Source: JBGTGG01 sp964398945
GTDB taxonomy: Bacteria; Bacteroidota; Bacteroidia; Cytophagales; Cyclobacteriaceae
Direction of reading: 5' to 3'
DNA: 64,000 bases
NCBI GenBank assembly: GCA_964398945.1
Contig: CAYNOT010000006.1
Span: forward strand, 124,001 to 188,000
The notes beneath the pieces are model-generated. The model saw only the letters and a program-made list of their open reading frames with translations. It did no database searches and was not told where the DNA came from. Every line of letters begins with the position of its first letter. Positions within the stretch are counted from its first letter, which is position 1. Position numbers and translations under genes: made by a program. Below are positions 17,248 to 26,523 of this stretch, piece after piece.

Positions 17248-18159
17248 GTGGAAGCGCTCTCAACAGAAAAAGTTACCAAGCGGTATACCAACCACCTGGC
17301 ACTTGATCAGGTAAGCCTCACCATTCCCGAGAAAAGTATTTACGGGCTTCTCGGTCCCAATGGAGCAGGAAAAACAACACTCATTCGCATCATTAATCAG
17401 ATCATCAACTCCGATGAAGGCAGTGTGAAGATTTTCGGTGAGCCTTTACAGGAAAAACATATTTCCTGGATTGGCTATTTACCGGAAGAACGTGGCCTTT
17501 ATAAGAAGCTGAAAGTTGGTGAGCAATTGATTTACCTGGCACAGTTAAAAGGCTTAAGCCGCAAAGAAGCCCTTGATAAAAGTAAAGCGTGGATCAAAAA
17601 ATTTGAAATCACTGATTGGTGGAACAAAAAAGTGGAAGACCTTAGCAAAGGGATGGCCCAAAAAATCCAGTTCATCAGTACGGTGATGCACGAGCCCCGG
17701 CTTATTATACTCGATGAACCATTCTCGGGTTTTGATCCGATCAATGCGCAACTGATCACAAAAGAAATTATGGAGCTTCGCGAGAAAGGAAGTACCATAA
17801 TATTTTCTACCCACCGGATGGAAACAGTAGAGTCGCTATGCGACCACATTGCATTGATTGACAAATCGAAAAAAATACTGGAAGGACCAAAGAAAGAAAT
17901 CAAGAAAACCTATCGATCAAACACATTTGTAGTGGATCACAAAGGCAACTTCTCAGTTCCTTCAGCTTATACATTAATCAGCAACACACCTTTGGAAGAT
18001 GACTTCCATCAGACCACTATTAAAATGAACGGAACCGGCAACCCGAATGACTTAATAAAAGAATTGATCAACCTTACCGAGGTACATTCTTTTGTGGAAA
18101 AAATACCAAGCATGAGTGATATTTTCATCTCGTTAGTGAAAGGAGGCAGCGATGAATAA
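17248..18159 (+). CDS. ABC exporter ATP-binding protein
   Basis: 303 residues from GTG 17248. Walker A GPNGAGKTT at 36-44, signature LSKGMAQKIQF, Walker B LIILDEPFSGFDP, and H-loop STHRMETVE. A C-terminal extension (about 220-303) of DUF4162 type follows. The family powers ABC-2 exporters of the NatA kind. It overlaps the permease gene by 8 nt, so the two form one transporter. Confidence 0.9.
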   Translation: MEALSTEKVTKRYTNHLALDQVSLTIPEKSIYGLLGPNGAGKTTLIRIINQIINSDEGSVKIFGEPLQEKHISWIGYLPEERGLYKKLKVGEQLIYLAQLKGLSRKEALDKSKAWIKKFEITDWWNKKVEDLSKGMAQKIQFISTVMHEPRLIILDEPFSGFDPINAQLITKEIMELREKGSTIIFSTHRMETVESLCDHIALIDKSKKILEGPKKEIKKTYRSNTFVVDHKGNFSVPSAYTLISNTPLEDDFHQTTIKMNGTGNPNDLIKELINLTEVHSFVEKIPSMSDIFISLVKGGSDE

Positions 18160-19480
18160 GATCTGGCTCATCATGCAACGCGAGATTTTAAACCGCGTTC
18201 AGAAAAAATCATTTTTGATTGCAACGATTTTAATCCCATTGATTTTCCCAGCAATTATTGGCGGGCTGATTTATGTGGCATACGAACAAGAAAAAGATGC
18301 CAAAGCAGCAGTAATTGAAGTTGTTGATCAAAGTGGACTAATCAAATTTGAGGATACAGAAAAATTCGAATTCGTTTCCATTGATACCGATTTAGAATCC
18401 GCCAAGAAAGCCTTTAATGAAACGAAGCACTTCGGGCTTCTCTTTATCCCAAAATTTGACTTACAAAAACCATCCGGGATAACCCTGTACGCTAAAGAAA
18501 ACCCAAGCATCAATAAAATCGGTGATTTGGAAAGAATGTTGGAACGCCAAATCCGAGATTTAAAACTAGCAGAGTTCAATATCGACAAGGAAACACTGGA
18601 AGGACTTCGAACAAATGTTTCACTTAAGTCTGTTAATCTAAGCCAAACAGGGGAAGAAAAGGCAAGCAACACCGGAATGCTATATGGCCTCGGGTTTGTA
18701 TTGGGTATCCTTATCTACATGTTTGTATTGATTTACGGAATGCAAATTATGCTCGGTGTTATTGAAGAAAAAACAAGCAAGATCGTAGAGGTATTGGTAT
18801 CAAGCGTGAAACCATTCCAACTCATGATGGGGAAAATCCTTGGGATTGCAACTGTTGGGCTATTGCAATTTACGATTTGGGTAGTGCTGGTTGGCGTGCT
18901 GAGCTCTGCTGTAATGAGCTATTTCGGATTGGAAATGTCGCCTCAGCAACAAGCCATGGAGCAAGTATCGAAACAAATGGATGATCCTGAAATGGCGCAA
19001 GCTGCAGTACAAGATTCTAAGATCGTTGAAATGTTACAGTCAATTGATTCTTTGCCGCTTGCTTCAATCATTTTTAATTTTGCTTTTTATTTCCTTGGGG
19101 GATACTTGCTTTATGGATCACTTTTCGCTGCGGTAGGATCAGCTGTGGATTCACAACAAGAAGCCCAACAGTTTACATTGCCGATAACAATGCCACTCAT
19201 CATTGGCTACATCGGATTGTTTGTTTTTATCCTGAATGATCCGCACAGCACAGCAAGTTTCTGGTTTTCCGTCATTCCGTTTACCTCACCCATTGCGATG
19301 GTGGGCCGTTTAGCTTTTGGCGTGCCCTGGTATGAACTTCTCCTTTCGCAAGTTTTATTGGCAGGTGGTTTCATTTTCACTACCTGGATTGCCGGAAGGA
19401 TTTACCGTGTCGGCATTCTTATGCACGGCACCAAAATCAACTACAAGGTATTGGCCAAGTGGTTCATGATGAAAAATTGA
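18152..19480 (+). CDS. ABC-2 type permease (NatB-like)
   Basis: 442 residues. One helix near 22-45, a large periplasmic domain to about residue 170, then a bundle of five or six helices. The motif EEKTSKIVEVLVSSVKPFQLMMGKILGI is the classic ABC-2/NatB coupling helix. Partner of the ATPase ahead of it. Substrate unknown; related systems export Na+ or drugs. Confidence 0.88.
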   Translation: MNKIWLIMQREILNRVQKKSFLIATILIPLIFPAIIGGLIYVAYEQEKDAKAAVIEVVDQSGLIKFEDTEKFEFVSIDTDLESAKKAFNETKHFGLLFIPKFDLQKPSGITLYAKENPSINKIGDLERMLERQIRDLKLAEFNIDKETLEGLRTNVSLKSVNLSQTGEEKASNTGMLYGLGFVLGILIYMFVLIYGMQIMLGVIEEKTSKIVEVLVSSVKPFQLMMGKILGIATVGLLQFTIWVVLVGVLSSAVMSYFGLEMSPQQQAMEQVSKQMDDPEMAQAAVQDSKIVEMLQSIDSLPLASIIFNFAFYFLGGYLLYGSLFAAVGSAVDSQQEAQQFTLPITMPLIIGYIGLFVFILNDPHSTASFWFSVIPFTSPIAMVGRLAFGVPWYELLLSQVLLAGGFIFTTWIAGRIYRVGILMHGTKINYKVLAKWFMMKN

Positions 19481-19484
19481 TCAT

Positions 19485-19560
19485 TAGTTGTTAGTTGTTG
19501 GTTGTTAGTTGTTAGTTTTATGCTCACGCTAACAACGAGCAACTAACAACTATCAACTGT
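19485..19560. repeat. Inverted word repeat (TTAGTTGT type)
   Basis: Tandem TTAGTTGTTAG words face complementary CTAACAAC/CAACTAACAAC words across about 20 nt, giving a long imperfect hairpin between the permease gene and the kinase gene. It could end transcription or be a remnant of repeat expansion. Confidence 0.5.
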
Positions 19561-19564
19561 TTTC

Positions 19565-20773
19565 ATGGCGAAAGCTGTTCCCGGCATATCGGATTTCTAT
19601 CACGACAATTCCAAACTCAAATGGATTGTGTTGGGGGTTTCTGTGCTGATCAGTATCGGCTCCATCTACTACACCAACATTCTGGTCAACCAACTGAAGG
19701 AACGCGAGAAGCAACAAATCGAATTGTTTGCAAAAGCCCTTGCCTATACCATCAATGATGAATCCAATCAAAATATCCTCTTTATCTCAGAGGAGATTTT
19801 GTATAAGAACAATTCCATCCCCATTATCTGGATCAACAATGATGGCGAATACCAATACCGCAACATCGAACTAAATGAAAACTGGACAGAGGAGAGAAAG
19901 AAAAAACTGCTCGATAAAGAATTGATCGAGATGAAAGAACTCTACGAGCCCATTAAAATGACCTACCTCAATGATAACGGGGTAGTTGAGAATTATGGGA
20001 ACGTCTATTACAAAAATTCTTTTTTGCTGACACTCCTTATTTCATATCCCTACATTCAGTTGTTCGTGATCGCGATTTTTGGGTTTATAAGTTACCTCGC
20101 ATTCAATTATTCAAAAGCAGCCGAACAAAACCGTGTGTGGGTGGGGCTTGCCAAAGAAACCGCACATCAATTAGGCACCCCCCTTTCCTCCCTGATGGCA
20201 TGGATGGAAGTATTACGGGATGACCCCGTGCTGAAGGAACGCGGAATCGTTGAGGAGCTTCAAAAAGACATCCATAAATTAAATATTGTTACCGAGCGCT
20301 TTTCAAGTATCGGCTCGGCCCCAACGCTAAAACCGGAGAATGTGGTTTCCCTTATCAACAATGTGGTCAACTACCTGCGGCCACGCGTGTCCGCCAAAAT
20401 ACGGATGGAAGTATTCACACTTTCAGAAAATATTATGGCGGAGGTACATGCCCCGTTGTTTGAGTGGGTTGTTGAAAACTTATGCAAAAACGCAGTGGAT
20501 GCGATGGGGAATGCCGGCACTATCGCCATCAAGATTCTCCGCGGAAGCGAAGGAAAAGTATTCATTGATATTTCCGATACCGGAAAGGGGATTCCGAGAT
20601 CAAAAATAAAGTCGGTTTTCCGGCCCGGGTTCACTACAAAAAAACGCGGCTGGGGACTGGGATTAACACTTGCCCAACGAATTATTGAATCCTACCATAA
20701 CGGGAAAATTTTTGTGAAGCATTCGGACGAAAACCAGGGGACAACCTTTCGGATTGCACTAAACGCAACATAA
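19565..20773 (+). CDS. Membrane sensor histidine kinase (orphan)
   Basis: 402 residues. A helix at about 18-40, an extracytoplasmic sensing part to about 145, a second helix near 150-175, then the H box GLAKETAHQLGTPLSSLMAW with the phospho-acceptor His, N box ENLCKNAVDAM, G1 DISDTGKGI, F and G2 boxes (GFTTKKRGWGLGLTLAQRII). No response regulator is adjacent, so its partner is elsewhere. Confidence 0.88.
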   Translation: MAKAVPGISDFYHDNSKLKWIVLGVSVLISIGSIYYTNILVNQLKEREKQQIELFAKALAYTINDESNQNILFISEEILYKNNSIPIIWINNDGEYQYRNIELNENWTEERKKKLLDKELIEMKELYEPIKMTYLNDNGVVENYGNVYYKNSFLLTLLISYPYIQLFVIAIFGFISYLAFNYSKAAEQNRVWVGLAKETAHQLGTPLSSLMAWMEVLRDDPVLKERGIVEELQKDIHKLNIVTERFSSIGSAPTLKPENVVSLINNVVNYLRPRVSAKIRMEVFTLSENIMAEVHAPLFEWVVENLCKNAVDAMGNAGTIAIKILRGSEGKVFIDISDTGKGIPRSKIKSVFRPGFTTKKRGWGLGLTLAQRIIESYHNGKIFVKHSDENQGTTFRIALNAT

Positions 20774-20838
20774 TATTTTATACCCGCAATAACCCTCGTT
20801 TTTCTTTGTAAATAGGCCGAAATTCTATTCAATTCAGG

Positions 20839-20869
20839 TTTGGATTGATCGATATTACCACTACTTTTG
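20839..20869 (+). promoter_or_regulatory. Promoter of atpD-atpC
   Basis: TTTG at 20839-20842, a 19-nt spacer, then TACTTTTG at 20862-20869: an exact match to the Bacteroidota two-box promoter, 37 nt before the atpD ATG. Confidence 0.7.
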
Positions 20870-20906
20870 CGGTCGATTTTCTGACCTTTTATAAAATAAA
20901 ATCCCA

Positions 20907-22415
20907 ATGGCAAATACAGGTAAAATTACACAGGTCATCGGTCCGGTAGTGGACGTTGCATTCGATGAAGCTGGTGCTAAAATCCCAAATATCCTTGACT
21001 CACTTGTTGTAATGAAAGATGACGGCACCAAAGTAGTGCTCGAGTGTCAACAACACCTTGGTGAGGAACGCGTTCGTACCATTGCCATGGAAGGAACAGA
21101 AGGGCTTAGAAGAGGCATGAAAGTAACGGATATGGGTTCCCCAATCCAAATGCCTACAGGCGAAGATATCAAAGGAAGGCTTTTCAACGTGGTGGGTGAT
21201 GCTATCGATGGTATTCCACAACCACAAGGAAAAGGCAGGCTTCCTATCCATAGAAATGCCCCTGCATTCGAAGATCTTACTACTTCTACGGAAGTACTTT
21301 ATACCGGTATCAAAGTAATCGACTTGATTGAACCGTATGCAAAAGGAGGTAAAATCGGATTGTTTGGTGGTGCCGGTGTAGGAAAAACCGTATTGATCCA
21401 GGAATTGATCAACAACATCGCGAAAGCATACTCTGGTCTTTCTGTATTTGCCGGAGTTGGTGAAAGGACCCGTGAAGGAAACGACTTGCTTCGCGAGATG
21501 ATCGAAGCGGGTATCGTAGATTACGGTCCTGAATTCATGGAATCACTTCATGCTGGTGGATGGGATCTTTCCAAAGTTGACCAGGAAAAATTAAAAGATT
21601 CAAAAGCAACATTCGTATTCGGACAAATGAATGAACCTCCGGGGGCGCGTGCACGTGTTGCCTTGTCAGGACTTACTGTTGCTGAGTATTTCCGCGATGG
21701 GGATGGCACCGGAAAAGGAAAAGACATTCTTTTCTTTATCGATAACATCTTCCGTTTTACACAAGCCGGTTCTGAGGTGTCTGCCCTTTTGGGTCGTATG
21801 CCTTCAGCGGTGGGTTACCAACCTACATTGGCAACGGAGATGGGTACCATGCAAGAGCGTATCACTTCTACAAAGAATGGTTCAATCACATCGGTACAGG
21901 CCGTTTACGTACCTGCCGATGACTTGACTGACCCTGCCCCGGCAACTACATTCTCCCACTTGGATGCTACAACTGTACTTTCTCGTAAGATTGCAGAGCT
22001 TGGTATCTATCCAGCAGTGGATCCGTTGGATTCAACATCCCGTATTTTGAGTGCTGAGGTTGTTGGGGATGAGCACTACGATTGCGCACAGCGTGTGAAA
22101 GAAATTTTACAGCGTTACAAAGAACTACAAGACATCATCGCCATTCTTGGTATGGATGAATTGTCTGACGAAGACAAGCAGGTGGTACACCGCGCAAGAC
22201 GTGTTCAACGTTTCTTGTCGCAGCCGTTCCACGTTGCGGAAGCCTTTACCGGTTTGAAAGGCGTGTTGGTTGATATTAAAGATACCATCAAAGGCTTTAA
22301 TGCGATCATGGATGGTGAGTATGACCATTTACCAGAGATGGCCTTCAACTTAGTGGGTAGCATCGAAGATGCAGTAGTGAAAGGAGAGAAAATGATGGCA
22401 GAAGCCAACGCATAA
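20907..22415 (+). CDS. atpD: F1Fo ATP synthase, beta subunit
   Basis: 502 residues. The catalytic subunit: Walker A GGAGVGKT near residue 154, GERTREGNDL, Walker B region DILFFIDNIFRF, and VDPLDSTSRIL near the C-terminal third. Complete and typical. Only atpC follows; the Fo genes, delta, alpha and gamma are not in the window, matching the split arrangement common in this phylum. Confidence 0.98.
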   Translation: MANTGKITQVIGPVVDVAFDEAGAKIPNILDSLVVMKDDGTKVVLECQQHLGEERVRTIAMEGTEGLRRGMKVTDMGSPIQMPTGEDIKGRLFNVVGDAIDGIPQPQGKGRLPIHRNAPAFEDLTTSTEVLYTGIKVIDLIEPYAKGGKIGLFGGAGVGKTVLIQELINNIAKAYSGLSVFAGVGERTREGNDLLREMIEAGIVDYGPEFMESLHAGGWDLSKVDQEKLKDSKATFVFGQMNEPPGARARVALSGLTVAEYFRDGDGTGKGKDILFFIDNIFRFTQAGSEVSALLGRMPSAVGYQPTLATEMGTMQERITSTKNGSITSVQAVYVPADDLTDPAPATTFSHLDATTVLSRKIAELGIYPAVDPLDSTSRILSAEVVGDEHYDCAQRVKEILQRYKELQDIIAILGMDELSDEDKQVVHRARRVQRFLSQPFHVAEAFTGLKGVLVDIKDTIKGFNAIMDGEYDHLPEMAFNLVGSIEDAVVKGEKMMAEANA

Positions 22416-22428
22416 AAATTAATTGATA

Positions 22429-22671
22429 ATGCTTCTAGAAATCCTAACCCCGGAAAAAAAGATCTTTGAAGGAGAAGTTTCCATTGCCACCTTTCCCGGT
22501 GCTGATGGCGGCTTTCAGATCATGGACCAACACGCCCCACTTATTTCTTTACTGAAAGAAGGAGTGGTGGAATACAAATCGAAGGAAGGAGCTAAAGCCA
22601 TCACCATTACGGGTGGTGTTGTTGAAGTGTTGAACAACAAAACCATTTTATTGGCAGACGGGGTTGTTTGA
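22429..22671 (+). CDS. atpC: F1Fo ATP synthase, epsilon subunit (short form)
   Basis: 80 residues from ATG 22429. Only the N-terminal beta-sandwich is present (LEILTPEKKIFEGEVSIATFPGADGGFQIMDQHAPLISLL), without the C-terminal helical inhibitor domain, as is usual in Bacteroidota. Thirteen nt after atpD. Its last 16 codons plus the downstream terminator recur about 8.2 kb away at 30799-30925, where they mark the far side of the peptide island. Confidence 0.93.
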   Translation: MLLEILTPEKKIFEGEVSIATFPGADGGFQIMDQHAPLISLLKEGVVEYKSKEGAKAITITGGVVEVLNNKTILLADGVV

Positions 22672-22747
22672 TTTGAAAATTTGATGATTGGCGGATTTGC
22701 TAATTGAAAATAAGGAGAAGCCTCTGAAGAAATTCAGGGGCTTTTTT
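22621..22747 (+). repeat. Direct repeat copy 1: atpC 3' end plus terminator (left island boundary)
   Basis: This segment recurs at 30799-30925. 22630-22689 is identical to 30808-30867 over 60 nt; before it there are two third-codon differences, after it a short divergent patch, then near identity through the terminator stem. It behaves like a left attachment site that keeps atpC intact. Confidence 0.8.
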
Positions 22748-22748
22748 T
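22718..22748 (+). terminator. Terminator of atpD-atpC
   Basis: AAGCCTCTGAA (22718-22728) pairs with TTCAGGGGCTT (22733-22743) around a GAAA loop and is followed by a T-run. Confidence 0.8.
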
Positions 22749-23050
22749 ATCAATTATTTAAAATGTTTGTCGAATGGGTTCATTTCCATTCATAAACTGT
22801 TCCTATAGCACTGGAAGTGAAGTAGTAATTTAAAAATAGTATTATATCTCCACGGCTTATTTCCCAACGGACAAAAAGTGGCAAAAAATTATAAATGCAA
22901 CCAATTCATTTAGTAACTTACTATGAAATGGCCATGTAAATACTTTTCACCAACCGAGAATGATTATTTCGGCCATTCCCTGTCTGCCGACCAGGCAGGC
23001 ATCTGACCTTGGTCTAAAATTATAAACACATGAAATGTTAGTCCACATCT
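22749..23050. other. Spacer at the left edge of the island
   Basis: About 300 nt of AT-rich sequence with no gene. It contains GAATG..CATTC-type small inverted repeats and a GC-rich palindromic core near 22981-23002 (TGTCTGCCGACCAGGCAGGC). No clear -7/-33 pair was found before the HlyD gene. Confidence 0.4.
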
Positions 23051-24325
23051 ATGTCATCAAATAACATTGATAAGTTCGAAATTCGAAGTGAAGAAGTTCA
23101 AGAAATTATTAGCCACATACCGAGTGGATTAATCCGGTGGGGACTTACCGTAATTTTTTTTGTTATTATTTCACTACTGGGTGTAACTTGGTTTATAGGG
23201 TATCCTGACCTTCTAAACGCCCCGGTTGTGATAACTACCAGCCCAGCTCCGGTAAATCTTGTAGCACGAACAGGAGGACAAATCACCTTACTAAAGCAAG
23301 ATAACCAAACTTGCAAAGAAGATGAATTACTTGCATTCATTCAATCAAACGCAGAAGTATCCGCTGTTTTGGATTTGGAGAAAAAACTTTTGACAGAGGA
23401 CAAAGATATTATTTCAATAGGGCCCCTTGGGGATTTACAACCTTATTTCTCAGCCTTGATAAATTCACAAATGGCTGCATCACTTTTTAACCAACTTGAT
23501 TTCTATGATAAGCAGGTTGTCTTGTTGAGGCGACAACTTAAAACCTATAAAGAATTAAACAACTCCCTTTGGAGTCAACAAAAACTTACAAAACAAGAAT
23601 TGCAATTGGCGCTGGTCAAATTCCAAACAGATTCTTTATTGTTTAATCAAAAAGTAACAGCAGCAATGGACTTCAGTCAATCCAAAAGTACATGGTTGCA
23701 ACAACAACGTTCAGCTAAGAATATTGAAACCACAATTTTTAATAATGAACTACAAGTACATCAACTTGAAAAGCAGGTAGCGGAATTATTGTTACAAAAG
23801 GAGGAACAAAAGCAAAAGCTATCAATGGCAGTAGCAAATGCAAAAGATGAACTTACGAGCCAGATCAAAAAATGGAAAGAAACATACCTGTTAATTGCAA
23901 CAGGGGAAGGAAATGTAGCTCATTTTGGTTTTCTGGAAAACAATATGTTTATTGACGCTGGACGATCATTATTTTCAATTATCCCAAACAAAGGAAAGTT
24001 AACAGCGCGGGCTAAACTACCCATAAATGGGTCAGGAAAAGTAAAGGTAGGGCAAAATGTAAATATCCGATTGGATAATTATCCTTTTGAACAGTTTGGT
24101 ATGCTCCATGGAAGGATAGAATCCATCTCTGAAATACCTAATGAAAACAAATATTTCCTGACTATTGAACTCCCAGAAAAACTGATCACCTCACAACACA
24201 AATTGATTGATTTTAAACAACAGCTTTCCGGAACGACAGAAATAATAACCGAAGATTTGAGATTGTTGGAGAGATTTTTCTATCAAATTATAGCACTAAC
24301 AAAACAAAAAAATAAATCTACCTAG
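23051..24325 (+). CDS. HlyD-family membrane fusion protein
   Basis: 424 residues. A single N-terminal helix (about 30-52, GLTVIFFVIISLLGVTWFIGY), a lipoyl/biotinyl-like half, a long coiled coil (about 150-285, rich in Q, K, E and L), then the second lipoyl half and beta-barrel (LTARAKLPINGSGKVKVGQNVNIRLDNYPF). Such adaptors link an inner-membrane ABC exporter to an outer-membrane channel. The only exporter in the island is the C39 ABC protein, so this is its likely partner although it lies on the opposite strand, convergent with the maturase gene. Confidence 0.85.
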   Translation: MSSNNIDKFEIRSEEVQEIISHIPSGLIRWGLTVIFFVIISLLGVTWFIGYPDLLNAPVVITTSPAPVNLVARTGGQITLLKQDNQTCKEDELLAFIQSNAEVSAVLDLEKKLLTEDKDIISIGPLGDLQPYFSALINSQMAASLFNQLDFYDKQVVLLRRQLKTYKELNNSLWSQQKLTKQELQLALVKFQTDSLLFNQKVTAAMDFSQSKSTWLQQQRSAKNIETTIFNNELQVHQLEKQVAELLLQKEEQKQKLSMAVANAKDELTSQIKKWKETYLLIATGEGNVAHFGFLENNMFIDAGRSLFSIIPNKGKLTARAKLPINGSGKVKVGQNVNIRLDNYPFEQFGMLHGRIESISEIPNENKYFLTIELPEKLITSQHKLIDFKQQLSGTTEIITEDLRLLERFFYQIIALTKQKNKST

Positions 24326-24344
24326 TAAATTTTTGTAAACTAAA

Positions 24345-25379
24345 TTACTTTAGACCATAATATTTAATCGACAACTCTTTCAAAGGGTTAGTGGACCAAT
24401 CTTTCCAATCTCCCGTATATGGATCATAGCCACATTTTAATGGCTTACTATACAAATCACTTGGGTCTTCAAGAAAGGCACGGCAATCGGTACATACGTG
24501 ACGAAATTCACAATCCTTGCAAACTGTAATTTTATCCTTACTAATCCTCCACAGTTTACGGAAAGAATCACCCTTGATTATAGCTTCAATTCCTACACCG
24601 TTAATGTGACCGAAAGAATCATGCATTGAAAGACAGTTCTTAACTAATCCATCTTCGGTAATTGATAATTTACCATTAAGACAAGTATTAAAACTCTGAG
24701 ACTCGGTAAAAGTTCTAATGTTACACGAGAAGCATTGGGTATGAATTTTACCACACATTTTGTTTTCAAATTCAGTCTTAGAGTATGATACTATCCGACC
24801 ATCAATATTTTCAATTCCATCCTCTGGACGTGCATACAGAGTCATCGATGAAATCCTTTGAAATGTAATTAATAGCTCCGTAACTTTTGAAGTCGACCAA
24901 CAATTGGAATTCCTCATTAAAATGGAAACATTACTAATTTTTGTGGGTTTGATTGCATTCAAAATTGTTGTTAATGAACCATAAGTAATGTCATATTTTA
25001 TTCTTAACTCAATAAATTTTGCTCCCAATTTACTTGCTAATAAAAAGGCATTAGAGCAAGGAAAATCACTTTGTTCAGATATTTCAATTATGGCATGGGA
25101 AATTTCTCCAGGGAATGAATATTCCAAATCTAAGTCAGGAAAATTTTCGTGATCAAACGCAAAATGGCCTAGTTCGTTATCAATTAAATACTGAATACAT
25201 GTCTTTGTTTCTTCTGATAATTCAGTGTCCTTGTAAATTGATGAACTACCAATAATGTCTCTAAGTCTATTTGGTATAAAATGGACTTCATTTCTTTGAA
25301 GATCACAGATTGTTGACCTCCTAACTCCCTTTACAATAATACAATTTGAAAAAAGTCTAAATTTTTCCCTCATCATCAT
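24345..25379 (-). CDS. Grasp-with-spasm system SPASM-domain peptide maturase
   Basis: 344 residues from the first of three ATGs at 25379. The N-terminus EKFRLFSNCIIVKGVRRSTICDLQRNEVHFIP is typical of this family. No CxxxCxxC radical SAM motif is present. The C-terminal SPASM part is cysteine-rich: HTQCFSCNIR, FNTCLNGKLSITEDGLVKNC, and VCKDCEFRHVCTDCRAF, with a last Cys in PLKCGYDPYTG. In this system the protein works with the ATP-grasp ligase on a short peptide; its exact chemistry is not established. The frame stays open upstream to 25475, but that extension does not look like the family. Confidence 0.85.
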   Translation of the reverse strand: MMMREKFRLFSNCIIVKGVRRSTICDLQRNEVHFIPNRLRDIIGSSSIYKDTELSEETKTCIQYLIDNELGHFAFDHENFPDLDLEYSFPGEISHAIIEISEQSDFPCSNAFLLASKLGAKFIELRIKYDITYGSLTTILNAIKPTKISNVSILMRNSNCWSTSKVTELLITFQRISSMTLYARPEDGIENIDGRIVSYSKTEFENKMCGKIHTQCFSCNIRTFTESQSFNTCLNGKLSITEDGLVKNCLSMHDSFGHINGVGIEAIIKGDSFRKLWRISKDKITVCKDCEFRHVCTDCRAFLEDPSDLYSKPLKCGYDPYTGDWKDWSTNPLKELSIKYYGLK

Positions 25380-25560
25380 GAATCTTTGAAATTGGTCTAT
25401 GAAAATCCTTACAGACGGTTTTAGCAGAATTATAATATGAAAATTCGTCCGTTCTGATAACATATTTTTTATCAATCGATAGCGGAACTAAATACTGAAA
25501 AATTATCGGAAGTCTACCCTTTAATTTTTGAATTTCAGAAGTGAATTTTTCATCTATCAT
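25357..25560 (-). CDS. Small ORF overlapping both maturase genes
   Basis: 67 residues (MIDEKFTSEIQKLKGRLPII ... HDDEGKI). Its ATG overlaps the end of the ATP-grasp gene by 11 nt and its end overlaps the SPASM start by 23 nt, the pattern of translational coupling. No motif is recognised: basic and aromatic, no GG leader, one cysteine. It could be a real accessory protein or a spacer frame left by drift. Without it there would be a 170-nt gap inside a tight operon, which favours a gene. Confidence 0.5.
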   Translation of the reverse strand: MIDEKFTSEIQKLKGRLPIIFQYLVPLSIDKKYVIRTDEFSYYNSAKTVCKDFHRPISKIHDDEGKI

Positions 25561-26512
25561 TGTTAATCAATTGTTTAGCTATTTCTCTTTCTAAATAATA
25601 ATTACAAGGGTAGGACGTCATTCCTATTTGACCCACGGGATTAATCTCCAAAAAGTAAAAATCCCCGGTTCCACGTTGTCGAATCATATCAATTGATCCA
25701 GTTGTCAATCCAAGGGACTTGACAAGTTTCAGGAGTTTTTTTTCAAGCAAAATTGGCAATTTAAAACAAGTTGTTCTGTTAGGTTTTTCTCTGTTGTAAT
25801 TCCTAAAATCCAACTCGGTTTGCTTATCACTTTGAGAAAAGATTGCCATTGTATAAAACTTATCATACAGAAAAAAAATACGCAATTCAAATTCTTTCTC
25901 AATCAAGGCTTGAAACAATGATGGAAAAAACGTTTTGGCTAACTGATCAATACAGGAATCTTGGATTTCAATCGTTCTTAGGGAAAAACCTAAACCCTTA
26001 TCTTGAAAATTTGGAACATCACCTATTGTTTTGGAAATAATTCTGCCATTCCTTTTTTTAAAAAGGATCAATTCATTTTTGTTGGTTGTTACAATACTGG
26101 GGGGCACAAGTAACTTACAATTTGACGCAGCATTTAAAACTTCAATTTTTTTTAGTACAACTTCAGAAGGTTTAGTTATCCATTTTCTATTGGACAATCT
26201 TCTCCATAGTTCATTGCTTAACAAACTAAATTCTCTGTGCAAATGATTTTCTAGTGTATGTTTATTTTCATATGAAATAGTGACCCCTCTAAACAATTCT
26301 TTAAAAAAATCATCATCCATCCATCTTCTAAACCAGCAGGCTTTTGCTTGTTCAATCCGTTCGATCATTTGACCACTGTTGCTTTCAAAAGAAGTTTTCT
26401 TGAAAAAATCTATGCCATTCACCCTTTCAAAACTACCACCCAAAAAAACAAGCCAATCGATCACCTCATCTGTAGTCCCTTCAAATTTGCTTTTGCTAAA
26501 AATAAAAATCAT
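25550..26512 (-). CDS. Grasp-with-spasm system ATP-grasp peptide maturase
   Basis: 320 residues. An N-terminal pre-ATP-grasp part (IFIFSKSKFEGTTDEVIDWL) is followed by the ATP-grasp core: LVPPSIVTTNK, ISKTIGD, FQALIEKEFELRIFFLYDKFYTMAIFSQ, TGSIDMIRQRGTGDFYFLEINPVGQIGM and SYPCNYYLEREIA. The Asp/Glu/Asn metal ligands of the D..F.FLEINP box are intact. ATP-grasp peptide ligases of this group join side-chain carboxylates to Ser, Thr or Lys, giving ester or amide rings. Likely substrates are the two acidic-tailed precursors upstream. Confidence 0.88.
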   Translation of the reverse strand: MIFIFSKSKFEGTTDEVIDWLVFLGGSFERVNGIDFFKKTSFESNSGQMIERIEQAKACWFRRWMDDDFFKELFRGVTISYENKHTLENHLHREFSLLSNELWRRLSNRKWITKPSEVVLKKIEVLNAASNCKLLVPPSIVTTNKNELILFKKRNGRIISKTIGDVPNFQDKGLGFSLRTIEIQDSCIDQLAKTFFPSLFQALIEKEFELRIFFLYDKFYTMAIFSQSDKQTELDFRNYNREKPNRTTCFKLPILLEKKLLKLVKSLGLTTGSIDMIRQRGTGDFYFLEINPVGQIGMTSYPCNYYLEREIAKQLINNDR

Positions 26513-26523
26513 AAATACATATT

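Noticed and set aside
24345..25475. Longer start for the SPASM maturase at 25475
   Set aside because: The added 32 residues are unlike the family and overlap the small ORF fully; MMMREKFRLFSNC is the expected N-terminus.
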